This document shows positions 36,554-48,300 of a DNA stretch of 64,000 nucleotides, piece by piece. Numbering within the stretch: position 1 is the stretch's first letter; each line of letters starts with the position of its first letter. The DNA is from Paramecium tetraurelia (Eukaryota; Ciliophora; Oligohymenophorea; Peniculida; Parameciidae), in contig NW_001799577.1 in NCBI RefSeq assembly GCF_000165425.1, positions 186,001 to 250,000 of the forward strand. Reading direction: 5' to 3'. The position numbers were made by a program, and so were the translations under genes. The notes under the pieces are model-generated. The model was given only the letters and a program-made list of their open reading frames with translations. It was not told the origin of the DNA and did not search any database.

Positions 36554-37484
36554 ATGGCAAGCTAATTGGAATTCAATCTTAATCAGATTCAAGTCGACTT
36601 TATTCTAAGCAAAATGCCCAAAGGCTATTCCCTTTTGCAATCTAATCTCCTAAAATCCCGTGAATAGAGAGTGGTAATAATGCCCCTCCTTATTAGCGAA
36701 ATAGCCCAAAAAGGTTAACAAATATGATGCCTCTTTCCAAAGCAACAAATAGGAAGTGGTCGAAGACAAAAGCAAGAGATCCCAAAGAATTGCTCCAGTT
36801 CAAAAAGAATAAGTCAAAATTCCATAGGATGATAATTGCAAGAAGGGATTGTACCTTCTTCAAAAGTTCAAATCCCATCCAGCATTCAATGAGATCAATG
36901 CTTCTGGGTATTTAAATATCGATAAAATTGAAGCTTCCTTCAAATAGGAGGGTATTACTTACTTGTAAATTAAAAGGTAATTTGATGAATCTTTGGAATC
37001 AAATTAGAATTGCATTACAAAAACTAACTTAATCTGTTACTTCTAGCTAAATACAAGATCAAGTCACGCAATTAGAAAATCATTTTTATGATGTTTTTAA
37101 AGCATTCTAAAATGAATAGAAATTAACACCCTCATCTACAAAGTAAAACTCTAAATTAACCTATTTAGAAGCATCCCAACCGCAAACAAAGCCAACTCCA
37201 ACAAAGTGAAAGAACCTTAATACTAAAAAAAATAAGATACTCATATTTCATTCGAAGAAAAAAGATAATTGGGGCAACACATCAGAGAGTTGCCTCAAGA
37301 ACATTTGAAGGGAGTTTGGGAGATAGTGTAGTAAAGTGTTTAAAATCAAGAAGCCGAAGAACTAGAATTTGATATTGATCAATTGCCAGCCAAGGTCATT
37401 CGCAAACTATAAGAATATGTCCAATCTAAATTGTATCACATCAATATTAACACAAAATAGAAAAACAAAAAAAGTAAAAGTTGA
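36554..37484 (+). CDS. BET-like protein: degenerate bromodomain plus ET domain
   Basis: 283 residues, introns 36674-36704, 37036-37057, 37143-37168. N-terminus (FNLNQIQVDFILSKMPKGYS, PKKVNKYDASF) pairs with the paralog at 28338, with an intron at the same place. The middle (KKGLYLLQKFKSHPAFNEIN to HFYDVFKAF) has bromodomain-like helix spacing but lacks the usual PMD motif and a clear acetyl-lysine Asn. The ET domain is complete: HIRELPQEHLKGVWEIVQ, EELEFDIDQLPAKVIRKLQE. It probably binds chromatin partners rather than acetyl-lysine. Confidence 0.8.
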
Positions 37485-37944
37485 TCCATCAATCAATTAC
37501 AGCTCCCAAAAATCCAACAACTAAGAAGATAGTTCTTTTCCCTCTGAGTCCTCTGATTGAGATATTATCAATATTCAATATCGATATTTAATATTCTGAA
37601 TATCCCTCCATTGCTCTTGTCAACCTTGCATAATATAGATAAATTAAGACATGCTCTAAATATATACATTAAACTTTTCAAGTCTAAAATTTATGAAAAT
37701 GCTTGGCAAAACTAGTCTAAAATTAATATACGCAATTTATACTAATTTTTGAATCACTAACTTCTCTCCTAACAGTCACATTAATATATAAAGTATTCTA
37801 TAGAAACATATATCAAATATTCTTTTTCACTATAATATAATAACTTGTCTTTAAGTTCTTTGGGTTTAGATGAGTATTAGTTCTTAATAAATTGACTGCA
37901 GATAGTTTAATAGAAAATATACATGATATTAAATCATTTATAAA
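37485..37944. other. Convergent intergenic region
   Basis: About 460 bp between convergent genes. One phase near 37500-37560 reads as a Ser/Asp/Glu-rich tail, like the end of BET proteins, but cannot be joined to the upstream gene by a consistent intron. Otherwise A+T sequence without support for a feature. Confidence 0.45.
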
Positions 37945-38668
37945 TCATTTCTTGCCTTGTTGTTATTGTTTCCACTCATAAAATTCTGGATTTCGTGAAT
38001 ATACTTCATTTCTGTTGTTATTTGTCTTTTCCTTTACTTATGCTTGCTATTTTTAAGAATATTCTTCGAAACTCATATATTTTCTATATAAATCTATATT
38101 CATTATACTTTTCTTTTTCATCATATAAGAGTTTGCTATTGTCATTTGCATTTTCAAGTGAATCCCTATACCACACACTGAACACAAAGCACATGAGTTA
38201 AATCCCTAAACTGGTGAGCGTAATGAAAATGGACCTTGTATATTGATTTTTCAATTATTCCTTTAGAGCATCAGCTGTTTCCTGGGGCTCGTCAAGTTTT
38301 TCAATTGCTACACTCTAAGATCATTCTCTATACCCTTATCGATAAATTGATCTTCTAAAACAAATGCCAAGATTGTAATTGTGACTTATCCCAATAGTAT
38401 GAATCCTAAGATAAAGTTGTAACACTTGATTCTAAACATTGCCTTCTTTGTGCCCAGGGCTAAACAAATTGAATATCTGAACAATACATATCAACGATAG
38501 GAATAATTGGATTCCCCCCAACACCAATATGCACATAACTATAACTGAGAATATTTTAGCTACGACCCAAATGTAAATGGCTATTGCAATCATAAGGAGA
38601 CCACTCATTCCTAATAGTAGATTGAAAAATTGCTTGCAATAATAAAGACATTTGTTCCCTGATTTCAT
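37945..38668 (-). CDS. Tetraspanin-like four-helix membrane protein
   Basis: 214 residues, introns 38460-38487, 38308-38333, 38084-38108. It starts MKSGNKCLYYCKQFFNLLLG, with the juxtamembrane Cys/Lys wording of tetraspanins. Helices one to three are close together (AIYIWVV, FSVIVMCILVLGGIQLFL, CYNFILGFILLGQVTITILA); then comes a loop of about 50 residues and helix four (IFITLTSLGIQLMCFVFSVW). The large loop is short and has no CCG motif, so it is a divergent member or an analogue. Cytosolic tail rich in Gln and Lys. Confidence 0.75.
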
Positions 38669-38802
38669 TGTAATCTATAAAATTAATATATAATTTATTC
38701 ACCAAATAAACTATTAAATTAAATTATAATTCACATACAATGCTATATTTACCATATATTTTAAAAAAAAATACTTTAAGATTCTAAGAAAAATATAATT
38801 TA

Positions 38803-39405
38803 ATGGGTAATAATTGCAGTAAAAACAATGCAAATCATTTCCTGATATTGAAGGGAGGATATCCCTTGACAACTCCTCAGAAATAAAATTCTCTTGAATA
38901 ATTCACATACGATATGAAACTTAATTTAGATTCTTTCGAAGATGAGTTTTTTTAAAAAGAATACAAAATCAACCCTTCTGTTTAAGATGAGTTATCGAAA
39001 ACTCAAAAATAGGATCTGCTAGATTTTGTCATCGAATCCCCAACATCTCAAAGCTAGAATCTAAAGAATTATTTTGTTTAAAGAAATTACTCAGCCCCTC
39101 CACAAAAAGGCAAAAGACGACCATATGCCAAGATGAATGGCAGTAAGTATATTGTGTATGAAATTTCTGAACATGCAAATCAAAAAAAAATAAAACCAAG
39201 TAGCAGATCACTACCAAAAACTAAATAACTTAGCTCCATTCAAAAAATTGAAGAAAATAAACCTCGGAAACATCATTCAAAAAAATCTAAGTGTCCAATA
39301 AAGCACTTAGTCTCTTAATCAAAAACCTAGTAAACTATTGATGGATAGTCATAAAAAAGGATTAGCGCTTGGAGATTTAATGATGCCGTAAAAATTCTAT
39401 TCTGA
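38803..39405 (+). CDS. Basic/polar protein with MGNNC acylation-type start
   Basis: 200 residues, no intron. It opens MGNNCSKNNANHFLILKGG: Gly2 with Cys5 fits N-myristoylation plus palmitoylation. The rest is polar, acidic in the first half, Lys/Arg/Ser-rich in the second (RKHHSKKSKCP). No domain seen. Like the MGNTC gene at 26383 it may be a membrane-tethered adaptor; this is inference. Confidence 0.7.
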
Positions 39406-39906
39406 TTTGTAAAACACTTGATTTATTATCTCATTAAGTATAATGAAATAGCAATCTATATCTGATAATATAAAACTGAGACCCCGAATTCTTTGAACCA
39501 TAATAATTTTGTTGATTTTTATAATTTCAATCTTACCAAAAACTTCAAAAAGGTTTTTTCAGAAAGGTCAAATCATTCTATATATCCCAGAATAATATCC
39601 ATTATTAAATAACTCTCATCATGGTAATTATATTGAGAAATCTTAATAAAACATGGTTTAATAAATGACAACCTTAATTTATTTAAAAAATCTAACTAAA
39701 TTTTTATTTCACTTGCTTAATTTAAAAATGTAAAGTTTATAGTTTTATGAAATAAAAACTTTGAATCATTATACGAATATTACTGATAGGACTAACTGTA
39801 TTTGAAAAGATCAATTAACATGATTAAACATGAAATTACAACAATACAATTGTGATGTTGTCCAGTAACCCAAAAAATATTTATATAATGACAATAATTA
39901 TATAAA
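39406..39906 (+). other. Intergenic, possible small membrane-protein frame
   Basis: About 500 bp between convergent genes. From 39443 a frame reads MKQQSISDNIKLRPRIL, meets TGA at 39494, and continues in phase with a membrane-like helix (IIILLIFIISILPKTS) and about 80 more codons to 39805. It may be chance; no intron removes the stop. Confidence 0.25.
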
Positions 39907-41062
39907 TCAAAATACGATATTATTGTAGCGCTTTTTAAGTCTCTCTTTTGTCTTGGTTTCAAATGAACATCCCTGCAGCACAACATAAACATTTGGATTT
40001 GCTTAAATGAACCTTTCAATTTAATCTTTATCACTATCTTTGAACGGATTCACAGCCAAAAACAGAATTTATAATTACTGATTATGAATGATTGAATAAC
40101 CTAGAATTTAAGATAATGGATATTACTTCCATCTGCATTTTGTGTAAGTGGTTCTAATTCAATTTCAGCAACAACTTCCTTCTTCTTTGCTTTCAATTAA
40201 TCCTTAATCTGCTTATCTCTCTTTTCTTCTAACTCTCTATAAGCTTGTAATTTTGCTTCATTCAATTTTTCTGGTCCAATAGTTTCTATCAGAGGTTTCA
40301 AATCCTCCCAGGCTGCTATTTCACATCTTGATAGTCCAATATATTGAACACTGTTCTTTTTACTCATAAAATTGGCCAAGATTTAAATAGCTTGCATTAA
40401 TATAAATATATACAATCTTTTCCAAGAGGATTATCACTCAATTCAATTACTTATAAGGCCTAAAGAGTGCCTGGTTAAAATATTTGATTTAATTTAGATT
40501 AAGTAATTTAATTTCCTCTTAAATATAATTAGGTAAGTGTTGGACAATTTATTTGAGGAATTATATTGGTATACTCAATAAATACCTTAATGAGTTTGTT
40601 GTTTTCAATTATTTTTTATAAAATTTCCATTTCAGTTTCAGAAAATTTAATATTGTATAATTTAAAGACATTTAGGTTTTAATAAAGAGGCCATAAAAAC
40701 TAGAGTAAAATTAATGTGATTGCATCAATTTGAGTGTTTTGGAATACCAAAAATTATGTAATCTCTGAAGTGTTTTTAATGCTATCAATTGATTATTCGC
40801 CAAGTAAATTGGTTATTTGTTATTATTGTTTGGCTTATTTGGCGTGTAATACAGGATGCGGATGCTGATTTAAGATTTTACATAATTATTAATATCCATC
40901 TTGGATGCACGTTTTGGGAATTTATGTTTGCAAAGTTTAGGATTGAGATGATAAGTAAGCTTCCAACTCTTTTGTTTCAAAATTATTATAAGACCAAAAT
41001 GAATAAGGAAATGGGTAACTAGGTATTGGAACTTATTGTTATTATTTTTAATTGCCTCTCAT
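39907..41062 (-). CDS. Leucine-rich-repeat protein, axonemal-type look
   Basis: 368 residues, introns 40391-40413 and 40101-40126. After a Pro/Tyr-rich start (VPIPSYPFPYSFWSYN) come ribonuclease-inhibitor-like repeats: CPTLTQLYLRGNQIT, LQALQVIELSDNPLGKDSI, NSVQYIGLSRCEI. A charged helix (ELEEKRDKQIKDQLKAKKKE) interrupts before a last block, NPNVYVVLQGCSFE. This arrangement recalls LRR proteins of cilia such as the dynein regulatory complex, but I cannot assign an ortholog. Confidence 0.75.
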
Positions 41063-41639
41063 TTTTTATTGAATAAATAAATTGTATAAAATCAATATAT
41101 CGATCAATTAAGTTATAATAATGTTAACCAGATCCTTAATATAACACTTTCATCATCCTTTCATATAGATCAATTTTTAAGTGTTTTTCTTCTTATTCAA
41201 ATCGAATTTGGAAAAAGAATTAGATTCATTAGATGAAATATAAATTCTATTTTATTTTTAAGTTAATGCAGAAAGTAAATTAGAAATACAAAAGGGGCTA
41301 TATTTGATAAGTCTTCTAATATAATAATAAATATATCATTTATTAATTAATAGAATATATATCAAATATATTTATAAGATCTCAAATAAATAGTATATGT
41401 AATGATTATCTTATTGATATAAATTATAGGATCTGTTTTAGATCTGATATTTATTAAACTGATTTGATCAACATTATAAAAATTTAGAATAACCTCTATA
41501 AATAGGACTTTTTCAGTTAAAATTTTTTGAATTATTATTTTTTCTTGTTAATTCTTTCTTTAATTTTTGAGGTGAATCATTTTGATGTTAAAAAAAATGT
41601 TCTAAAATAGTTCATCTAAATTTAATAAGATAAATAAAT
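41063..41639. other. Intergenic region
   Basis: About 580 bp between two minus-strand genes, very A+T-rich, with scattered TATA-like runs. No gene or motif supported. Confidence 0.5.
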
Positions 41640-43394
41640 TCAAAAATTATCACAAAAAATCGATTGTAATTGATCGATTAAAAAAACATTAGGTATTTGA
41701 TTATTTTATTAAAATAACAAAGCTTCTATATATTCTTTAGTTTACTTAGATAATTTAATATCTTTCAATTGTAATATTTCAAATAAATCCTAAATTTAAT
41801 ATTAATAATTTACATAGATTTGATACTTTTTTACTATTAGTCCGTATTTGAGGGTGAGTTGATTTTTGATGTATTAGAATCCCTATTCATTAAAAATTAA
41901 AGAGAGTTCTTTTCTCATATTGATAATCTCTTAAGCAGTTGGCAATTAGTAATTATCAACTAAGGTTTTAAAAATACTCCTAATTCTCTATTTAGATTAA
42001 GTATCATTTCCCTCTTCAGAATCCATCAAATAGAGGCTTAATTGATAGGCCTATTAATAATTTAATTTGAAAAGTGACTTTTGGAAGGATTCAACTAAAT
42101 CTTTTAATTCAACATCCTCTGAGGAAATTTGACAGAACAAATGCTAAGATATATAGAGAGAGAAATACTTAATCGATATCGTTAAGACTTATTTGATTAA
42201 TAATTAATTGGTATTTCAGAATTTTGGGAACCTACTAGAGATCTTATTTAGTAATTAGGAGAAGCTTTTTGCGTTGAGTTGCACTTTGAGATCTCTAAGA
42301 AGAGAGAACAAGGTCTTGATTAAATTTAAAACTATCAGTCATATTTGCAAATGAGGATGGTTTGAGTAGGAGTGCGTTTTTACCTGCCTTTCTGTTTCTC
42401 TATTCAGACAATTATTAATGATCCTCATTAATAATTTTATTGAGAGTCTCTATTTTTATTCTTAAGGTTAAAATCTCTTCATCTTTTTCCATGATAATTT
42501 TTTCATATTTGTCCTACTGATTTGATAAATTAGACTTGAGTTTATCAGTTTGAGACAATTGAATTTGGTTTGAGTGATTTAATTTGTTGATTTCAGAAGA
42601 TAATTTTTGAATAAGATTTTCTTATTTATTTTATTAAGTAAGTTTATTATTAAAAATAGTGTCTCTGTCTTTGTACTATCTGATTTCTAACTGTAATTGA
42701 AGAATTAGCTTTTATTGATTCTAAATTTTGCTTTGAAGTATAGTGTTTAATTTCTTTATGTGATCAAGACTCTTAACTTTATCTTCGAGGGCAGTTAGGA
42801 TTTAGACGAGTCTAACATTGTCTGCTTCTAAGTCTTTCAAGACATTGGTTTTAGAGGGGATGATAATTTCAGATTCACTATTGAGAAGTTTCTGCTTTTG
42901 TATATCGCAAATTGCCCTCAACTTTTACAATTATTCTTATTGTTCAGTTAATTAATCGATCTTCATTTGACTTTTGAGATACTCAATTTCTGATTCCTTC
43001 TGTTAAAGAGTCTTGAGAAGCTATTTGATTTTGACTTGTTATTGAAGTGGAACTGAAATAGTATCCGATACTTAACATTATGATTGTAAACTTTCGAGTT
43101 CTTTCTTAATCAAACACTTTATACCTGATAATACATGAGTTAGGACTTGAGTTGCTTAAGCTCTTGACTTAGTAGGTTATTGTTCTTCTTTAGCTTTTAA
43201 ATCTGATCGATGTAATCTTCTTTGTCGATATAGGAGATCCGAGTCATGGAATCTCCACGACTGATTTGGATGTTGTTGCTGAGTATTTTGTTATTCCTGA
43301 GTTTGTTGGGATCAGACTACAACGAAGTTATGGAGAAAGATTTCTTGCCGTATTTACAAGATTAAATTTCATGAGAAGTTTAATTAATATTCAT
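41640..43394 (-). CDS. Long coiled-coil protein
   Basis: 561 residues, introns 43105-43124, 42144-42168, 41790-41813. A short basic N-terminus (MNINQTSHEIQSCKYGKKSF) is followed by coiled coil from about residue 60 to 380 (YIDQIQKLKKNNNLLSQEL, KLSSEINKLNHSNQ). The C-terminal 150 residues form a helical domain with acidic loops (YLMDSEEGNDTQSKQRIRS) that may be EF-hand-derived. Structural role likely; no ortholog assigned. Its ATG is 11 bp from the ATG of the divergent gene. Confidence 0.75.
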
Positions 43395-43405
43395 TATATA
43401 AATAA
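43395..43405. promoter_or_regulatory. 11-bp space between divergent start codons
   Basis: The start codons of the coiled-coil gene (minus) and the first SIMPL gene (plus) are separated by only 11 bases, part of TCATTATATAAATAAATGA, which has a TATATAAA-like core. Any promoter must lie within the coding sequence of one or both genes. Confidence 0.55.
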
Positions 43406-44189
43406 ATGAAAGCCATACTAGTATTATCTATTTCATTAATAACATTGAACTCTCAATTTATCAAGACATCCACTCTAAATTTGGTAAGGGAATTGATCTA
43501 ATTAACCAAAGTGTGATGCAAATGTTTATTTGCGACCAGACATCTATTATGGATAAGGAAGTGCAGCAGTAATCATCGAGCCAACCCAAGCAGTGGTAAC
43601 TTTGGAAGTGGAAGTGAAGGACGAGAAGGCTCAGAATGCTTTGCAATAGGCAGCCTAAATAGCTGACGATGCTGTTAAGTATGTGATAGACCTTATTGGG
43701 TAGAGCCATAAAAGAGAACTGCAAGGGATAATTGAAGATTCAGACAGCCGATTTCACTATTTCCCCTCACAAGGAGTACAGTCAGAATCAACCATACCAT
43801 GAGACATTCTCAGGATTCATAGTGATCAACAGGATAACAGTGGAGACACTCAACATTAGTGATGTTGGAAAGTAAGATCTTGTGTTGATTGTTAGGATTA
43901 TTGACATAGCTGTGAAGAACAGGGTCAATAAGGTGAATGGGATTCAATTCGATGTGAGCAAGGAGGAGAAGAAGAGGTTGAAGGATGTTCTTGTGGAATA
44001 AGCCATCGAAGATGCTAAACATACAGTAAGGAATTTAAATAATCATAGGCCAATGTGGTGTTGAAGGAATTGAACATGAGAATTGAATCGGTCAAGTCTG
44101 TCCAAATCTAGTAGAATTACGGATACGGAGTCAGCAGCCAGATGGAGCAATAAGTGACCGTGGGATTCGTAATTAGCCATATAGAATGA
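43406..44189 (+). CDS. Secreted SIMPL (DUF541) domain protein 1
   Basis: 235 residues, introns 43494-43521, 43679-43703, 44026-44048. A signal peptide, MKAILVLSISLITLNSQF, precedes CDANVYLRPDIYYGQGSA, IEPTQAVVTLEVEV, TFSGFIVINRITVETLNIS and VNKVNGIQFDVSKEE, the pattern of the SIMPL/DUF541 domain known from bacterial outer-surface proteins. Function is unclear in any organism. It is one of a tandem pair with the next gene: same order of motifs and intron placement at matching points. Confidence 0.83.
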
Positions 44190-44280
44190 TGATACATCAT
44201 ACGAATAATATAATCATTTAGGTTTCACTATTTTTAGTAATTAATCAATTTAAAACTACAATTAGTAGATACGATTTCTG

Positions 44281-44302
44281 ATTCCCCCCTAATAAAGGGG
44301 AA
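44281..44302. repeat. GC-rich palindrome between SIMPL genes
   Basis: ATTCCCC is followed by an eight-base A/T-rich loop and GGGGAAT, a perfect 7-bp stem in otherwise A+T-rich sequence, about 90 bp after the first SIMPL stop and 80 bp before the second start. It may be a 3' processing or insulating element; no function known. Confidence 0.4.
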
Positions 44303-44378
44303 TTTAAATAACATCACTATAATTAGTAATTAAGAGCTCCTTCAATTATTATAATTGAGTTAATATTTAATATAAAAA

Positions 44379-45239
44379 ATGATTAGAATTTTAACAATTG
44401 CAGTCTGCATCACTCTTATTTTCGGATCATTCATCAAAGATTAATAAATAGCAATCAACAACTTTGAGGTAATTTTAATTACAAATTCCATATTTAGTGT
44501 TCTGAAGTGGAACACAGGAGACCAGATGTATTCTATGTCACAGGAACAGGATCTCTAAGTGTTGAACCAACAATAGTCACAGTTCACTTCGCAATTGAAA
44601 TCCAAAATTAAATGGCAGAATAGGCTTTGAATAAAGCCAACAGCATATAAGCGACAGCCTTCAAGTAAGATTCCTGGTGAATCCCAATAGGTCATTGCAA
44701 TCAGTGGACACCTCAAATGCAGGAGTGAAGATCACAACCGCTTAATTCTAGATGTTCCCTCATTCTGAATATGAGTATACCAATGGAAACCCTGAACTCA
44801 AATTCAAGGGCTACAAAGTGATCATAAGCCAAAAATTGGAAACCTCGAATTTGAAGATTGTTGGACAGCTGATCGATGCTGCCATCAATGCAGGAGTAAC
44901 CACAATCAACAGTGTATCCTTCGATGTCAAACCAGAACAGAAATCTGAACTAAAAGATTAAATTCTTTAATTAGCTGTCAAAGATGCAACACACAAAGTT
45001 TTTCTACTTATTAATTTCATTAGGCTGAAATTGCACTCAAATCTTTGGACATGAAAATCCATTCCATCAAAAGTATTTCCATCGACTAACAATATGCCCC
45101 AAGAACATCCTACATGAACAAAATGGCTCCCATGGCCGCAATGGACGGTGCCTCTGCTCCAACTGAAATTTATGCCCAAGAATAGAACTTATCACATTCA
45201 ATCACAGTAGGATTCATCATAGTTCCCAACGATCAATGA
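44379..45239 (+). CDS. Secreted SIMPL (DUF541) domain protein 2
   Basis: 259 residues, introns 44469-44497, 44665-44690, 44998-45023. Signal peptide ILTIAVCITLIFGSF, then CSEVEHRRPDVFYVTGTGSL, EPTIVTVHFAIEIQN, LKFKGYKVIISQKLETSNL, INAGVTTINSVSFDVKPEQK and a C-terminal ITVGFIIVPND. It parallels its upstream neighbour closely in motifs and in intron placement, so the pair arose by tandem duplication. Probably secreted or in the secretory pathway. Confidence 0.85.
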
Positions 45240-45328
45240 ATATTCTACATATTCAAATACACAGTATATTTTATATTCCCTACTCTATACCAGATACTAT
45301 TTATAATTCAATAACAAAAATCATTAAA

Positions 45329-48300
45329 TCATCTCTATTTCTATTTCTACAACTGTTTGTCTATCTCCAATCTCTGCAATCTCTACGCCACAAAACTTCC
45401 AGATATATTCCGCATCAACTACGGCGACCGTATTACATCTATCAACTAGAAGTACAGCAACTCCTCCTGTATCAGATCCTTCTCCACTCTCGCCATTATT
45501 ATAGCCTCGCAGATCTTCAACAAATTATCCGGATAAGGCATGTCCTACAACATTATCAAATCTATTCCCCCAGACATTATTCCTCTTGCCATCTTCCCAG
45601 CCACGTACACTATCGTTATGTAAAACCCAAGGATTGAGTACCCCAACAAAGCACTCGAATACTTGTCACTCACTATGTAGAACTTAATCCCTACTGACTA
45701 CTTGTAATCTGAGTATATTGACCACCAAAACTGATCATTAGCTGTACAATTCAATTGTATCATTACTGAATTCATCAATCCCTCATCCAATATGGATATA
45801 TCCTTATTCTTATCTATTCTTATGAAGTCATGATAAAATTTCTACAACTGAATGGGATTACTCATTTATTTATTCTCCTAACAACTCACTATCGATTCGT
45901 ATATCTATTTCAAGGCGTTGATATTCAACTCATAATTATCACTCACGAACTGAGAAGTCTAATCTGTGTACTGTCTCATAAACCTATAAGTTTGTATTAA
46001 ATTGAAGGTGGATGCCCCTTTCTTGTCAATAACATTCTTCAGATTCTCAGATAATGAATACAAACTAGGATAGCTGATGTCCCAATAAGTGTCTGAAAAA
46101 TGAGTCAATTTAACTATCTAGAGAGACTCCTTGTCAATATTATTTAAGAATTTGTATTAAGATAAGTTTTTAGCATTCCATTCGAATTCACTAATCTAAT
46201 GGATATCACTCACGTGTGAATTCACAAACAATGTAAAGTAGTTTGTTTTGTTAATCTTCAAACCCACTTCGATGTTAGCTCCAATGAGATTGTCATTCTA
46301 AAATGTTGGGTTCAATGGAGAGTACAAAAAGATTGGACCAAACAACAACGCCAATAACACTATGATTACCAAGAATCCTAATGAAAATTTAGTGTGAAAT
46401 GCAATCTTGGCCCCAACCTTTTTGTTAGAGAAGAAATAGGAATTACATTTGGCCGAGTACAGTAGGGAATGTATCTCCTCAAGTTTAATCCATTGAAATA
46501 ATGTTAATGACGTTTCTGAAAATGCCCAATCGCAAATGGTTCGCAATTCAAACAAAAAGGGCATCAATTTATACACCTTAAAAATAACAAAATTGTGGAA
46601 CTTGTACCCTTTCATCAGTGTGTTTTATGCCTAAAATAATACAGTAGTTTACTATTTGATCATTGATCCCATATTTAATCTGAATGGAAGACAAAAAGAA
46701 GTACAAACAAATCAACATATAGAAGAGGATCATAAATATATTGTAAGTGATGTATTAACATTCTCCAGCTACATTGCAAGTGCTCTATCTAATCTAATAT
46801 AATAAATATAGATTTATAGAAACCAGTAACACTACCTAAAAATAGTACTTGTATCTCAAAGCAACTTATTCCACTTGTTTCTATTCTATTTGTTTCTTTT
46901 CTGCAAAGGATAACGATCTACCTCTTCTGAAGATTGGAGGATTAACCTCTTCTGATCTTTATCCTACTCCTCCAACTGTTTGTCTCATTTGAATTTCAAT
47001 TTGTTTGACTTCCTCTGGTTCCATTTGCTCTTTAAATTGGTTGAATTGCTAGATCATTACTTGGTTCTAGTTCTAGTTCTAGTTCTAGTTCTAATTCTAA
47101 TTCTAATTCTAATTATAGTTGTTTCCACTCCTGAAAAATACGTCGATTATACTATATTGGGCAGATTTAGGTTTGTATTGCAGTATGTATCTGTCGATCA
47201 AAATGCAGAGAATTTGAAAGAGCAAGGCAACAACCATGTGACCAGAAAATTGACTATACTTCAAGAGTTCTGAAATAGAAGGTGAATCCATAGACTTCAT
47301 CTAATCGTAGAACAAAAATATGTAGATAGCCAATATAATTTGAATGCCAGCCATGAATGGATACACATCCTTTCCAGGTTTCATATTGCTGAAAGCTCTA
47401 AAGAAAAAGTTAGGCTTTATTAGTTTGATTCTGGTTAGGTAATCTATTAGATCATCTTCCAATTTTTGCAAAACTGTAAACGTCTGATTCATCTATATTG
47501 ACACTCGTTATGCTTATAATGCTGTATTCAAACATTAGAATCTCTCTTAACTTTTAGATCTCACTATTTTTTATTATTTGGGTCTCTTGATCCCATCTTC
47601 CAAATTCAAAGTGCCATTACACAGATGTCTTAAGATGCTGCCATAAATAGTCTCATATTGATTTATGAATTTCTCATAGAGACCAATATTCTTCATAATG
47701 TTCACTTGTATTATGATAGCTACGATTGTTATGAATTGAAAGACGACTGAGTTCTCACCAAATAAAAACACCAAAAAGGTGTTGTCTTGCAGAAATGGAG
47801 TTAGATCATCCAACTTCTCCAAGGCACAAAGGAAGTTCAAATAGATGAAGGGGAATATCCACATTAATTTATCTGGCTGTTATTCTTCGATTGCTCCGTA
47901 AGCAAAAACCAATAATGGCATTATTATGGTAAAGAAACCATGATTTAGAAAGTAATAGGTAATCAACAATATGAAACAAATGAAATGCCAGAAAGAAAAT
48001 ATGAATTGTCCAATGACTAGCAGAAATCTCTTCCAATCGTATTAGTTGATGTATTGTGAAATATCCTCTCTGGTTAAATTGTTTGATGAAGCATGTTCTG
48101 AGATCTTCTCCTTTAGATTTTGCCAATCCTTCTTAATCTACCTTATCTCATTATTTTAACTGAATCCAACATTCCTCTTATTTTGTAAGAACTACTGCAT
48201 GAAACTCTCTTTGCTTAAGGTAGGTGAGATGTACTTTGTGGCCTCCTTATAGAAACTTTGCAAATAAGAAATCACAGCTTCGAAATCCTGATTCTAGATG

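Noticed and set aside
37500-37560. Ser/Asp/Glu-rich tail resembling the end of BET proteins
   Set aside because: No GT-AG intron joins it in frame to the upstream ET gene; the available introns give the wrong phase.
45236-45637. Plus-strand frame of about 130 residues after the second SIMPL gene
   Set aside because: It is antisense to the conserved C-terminal domain of Piezo.
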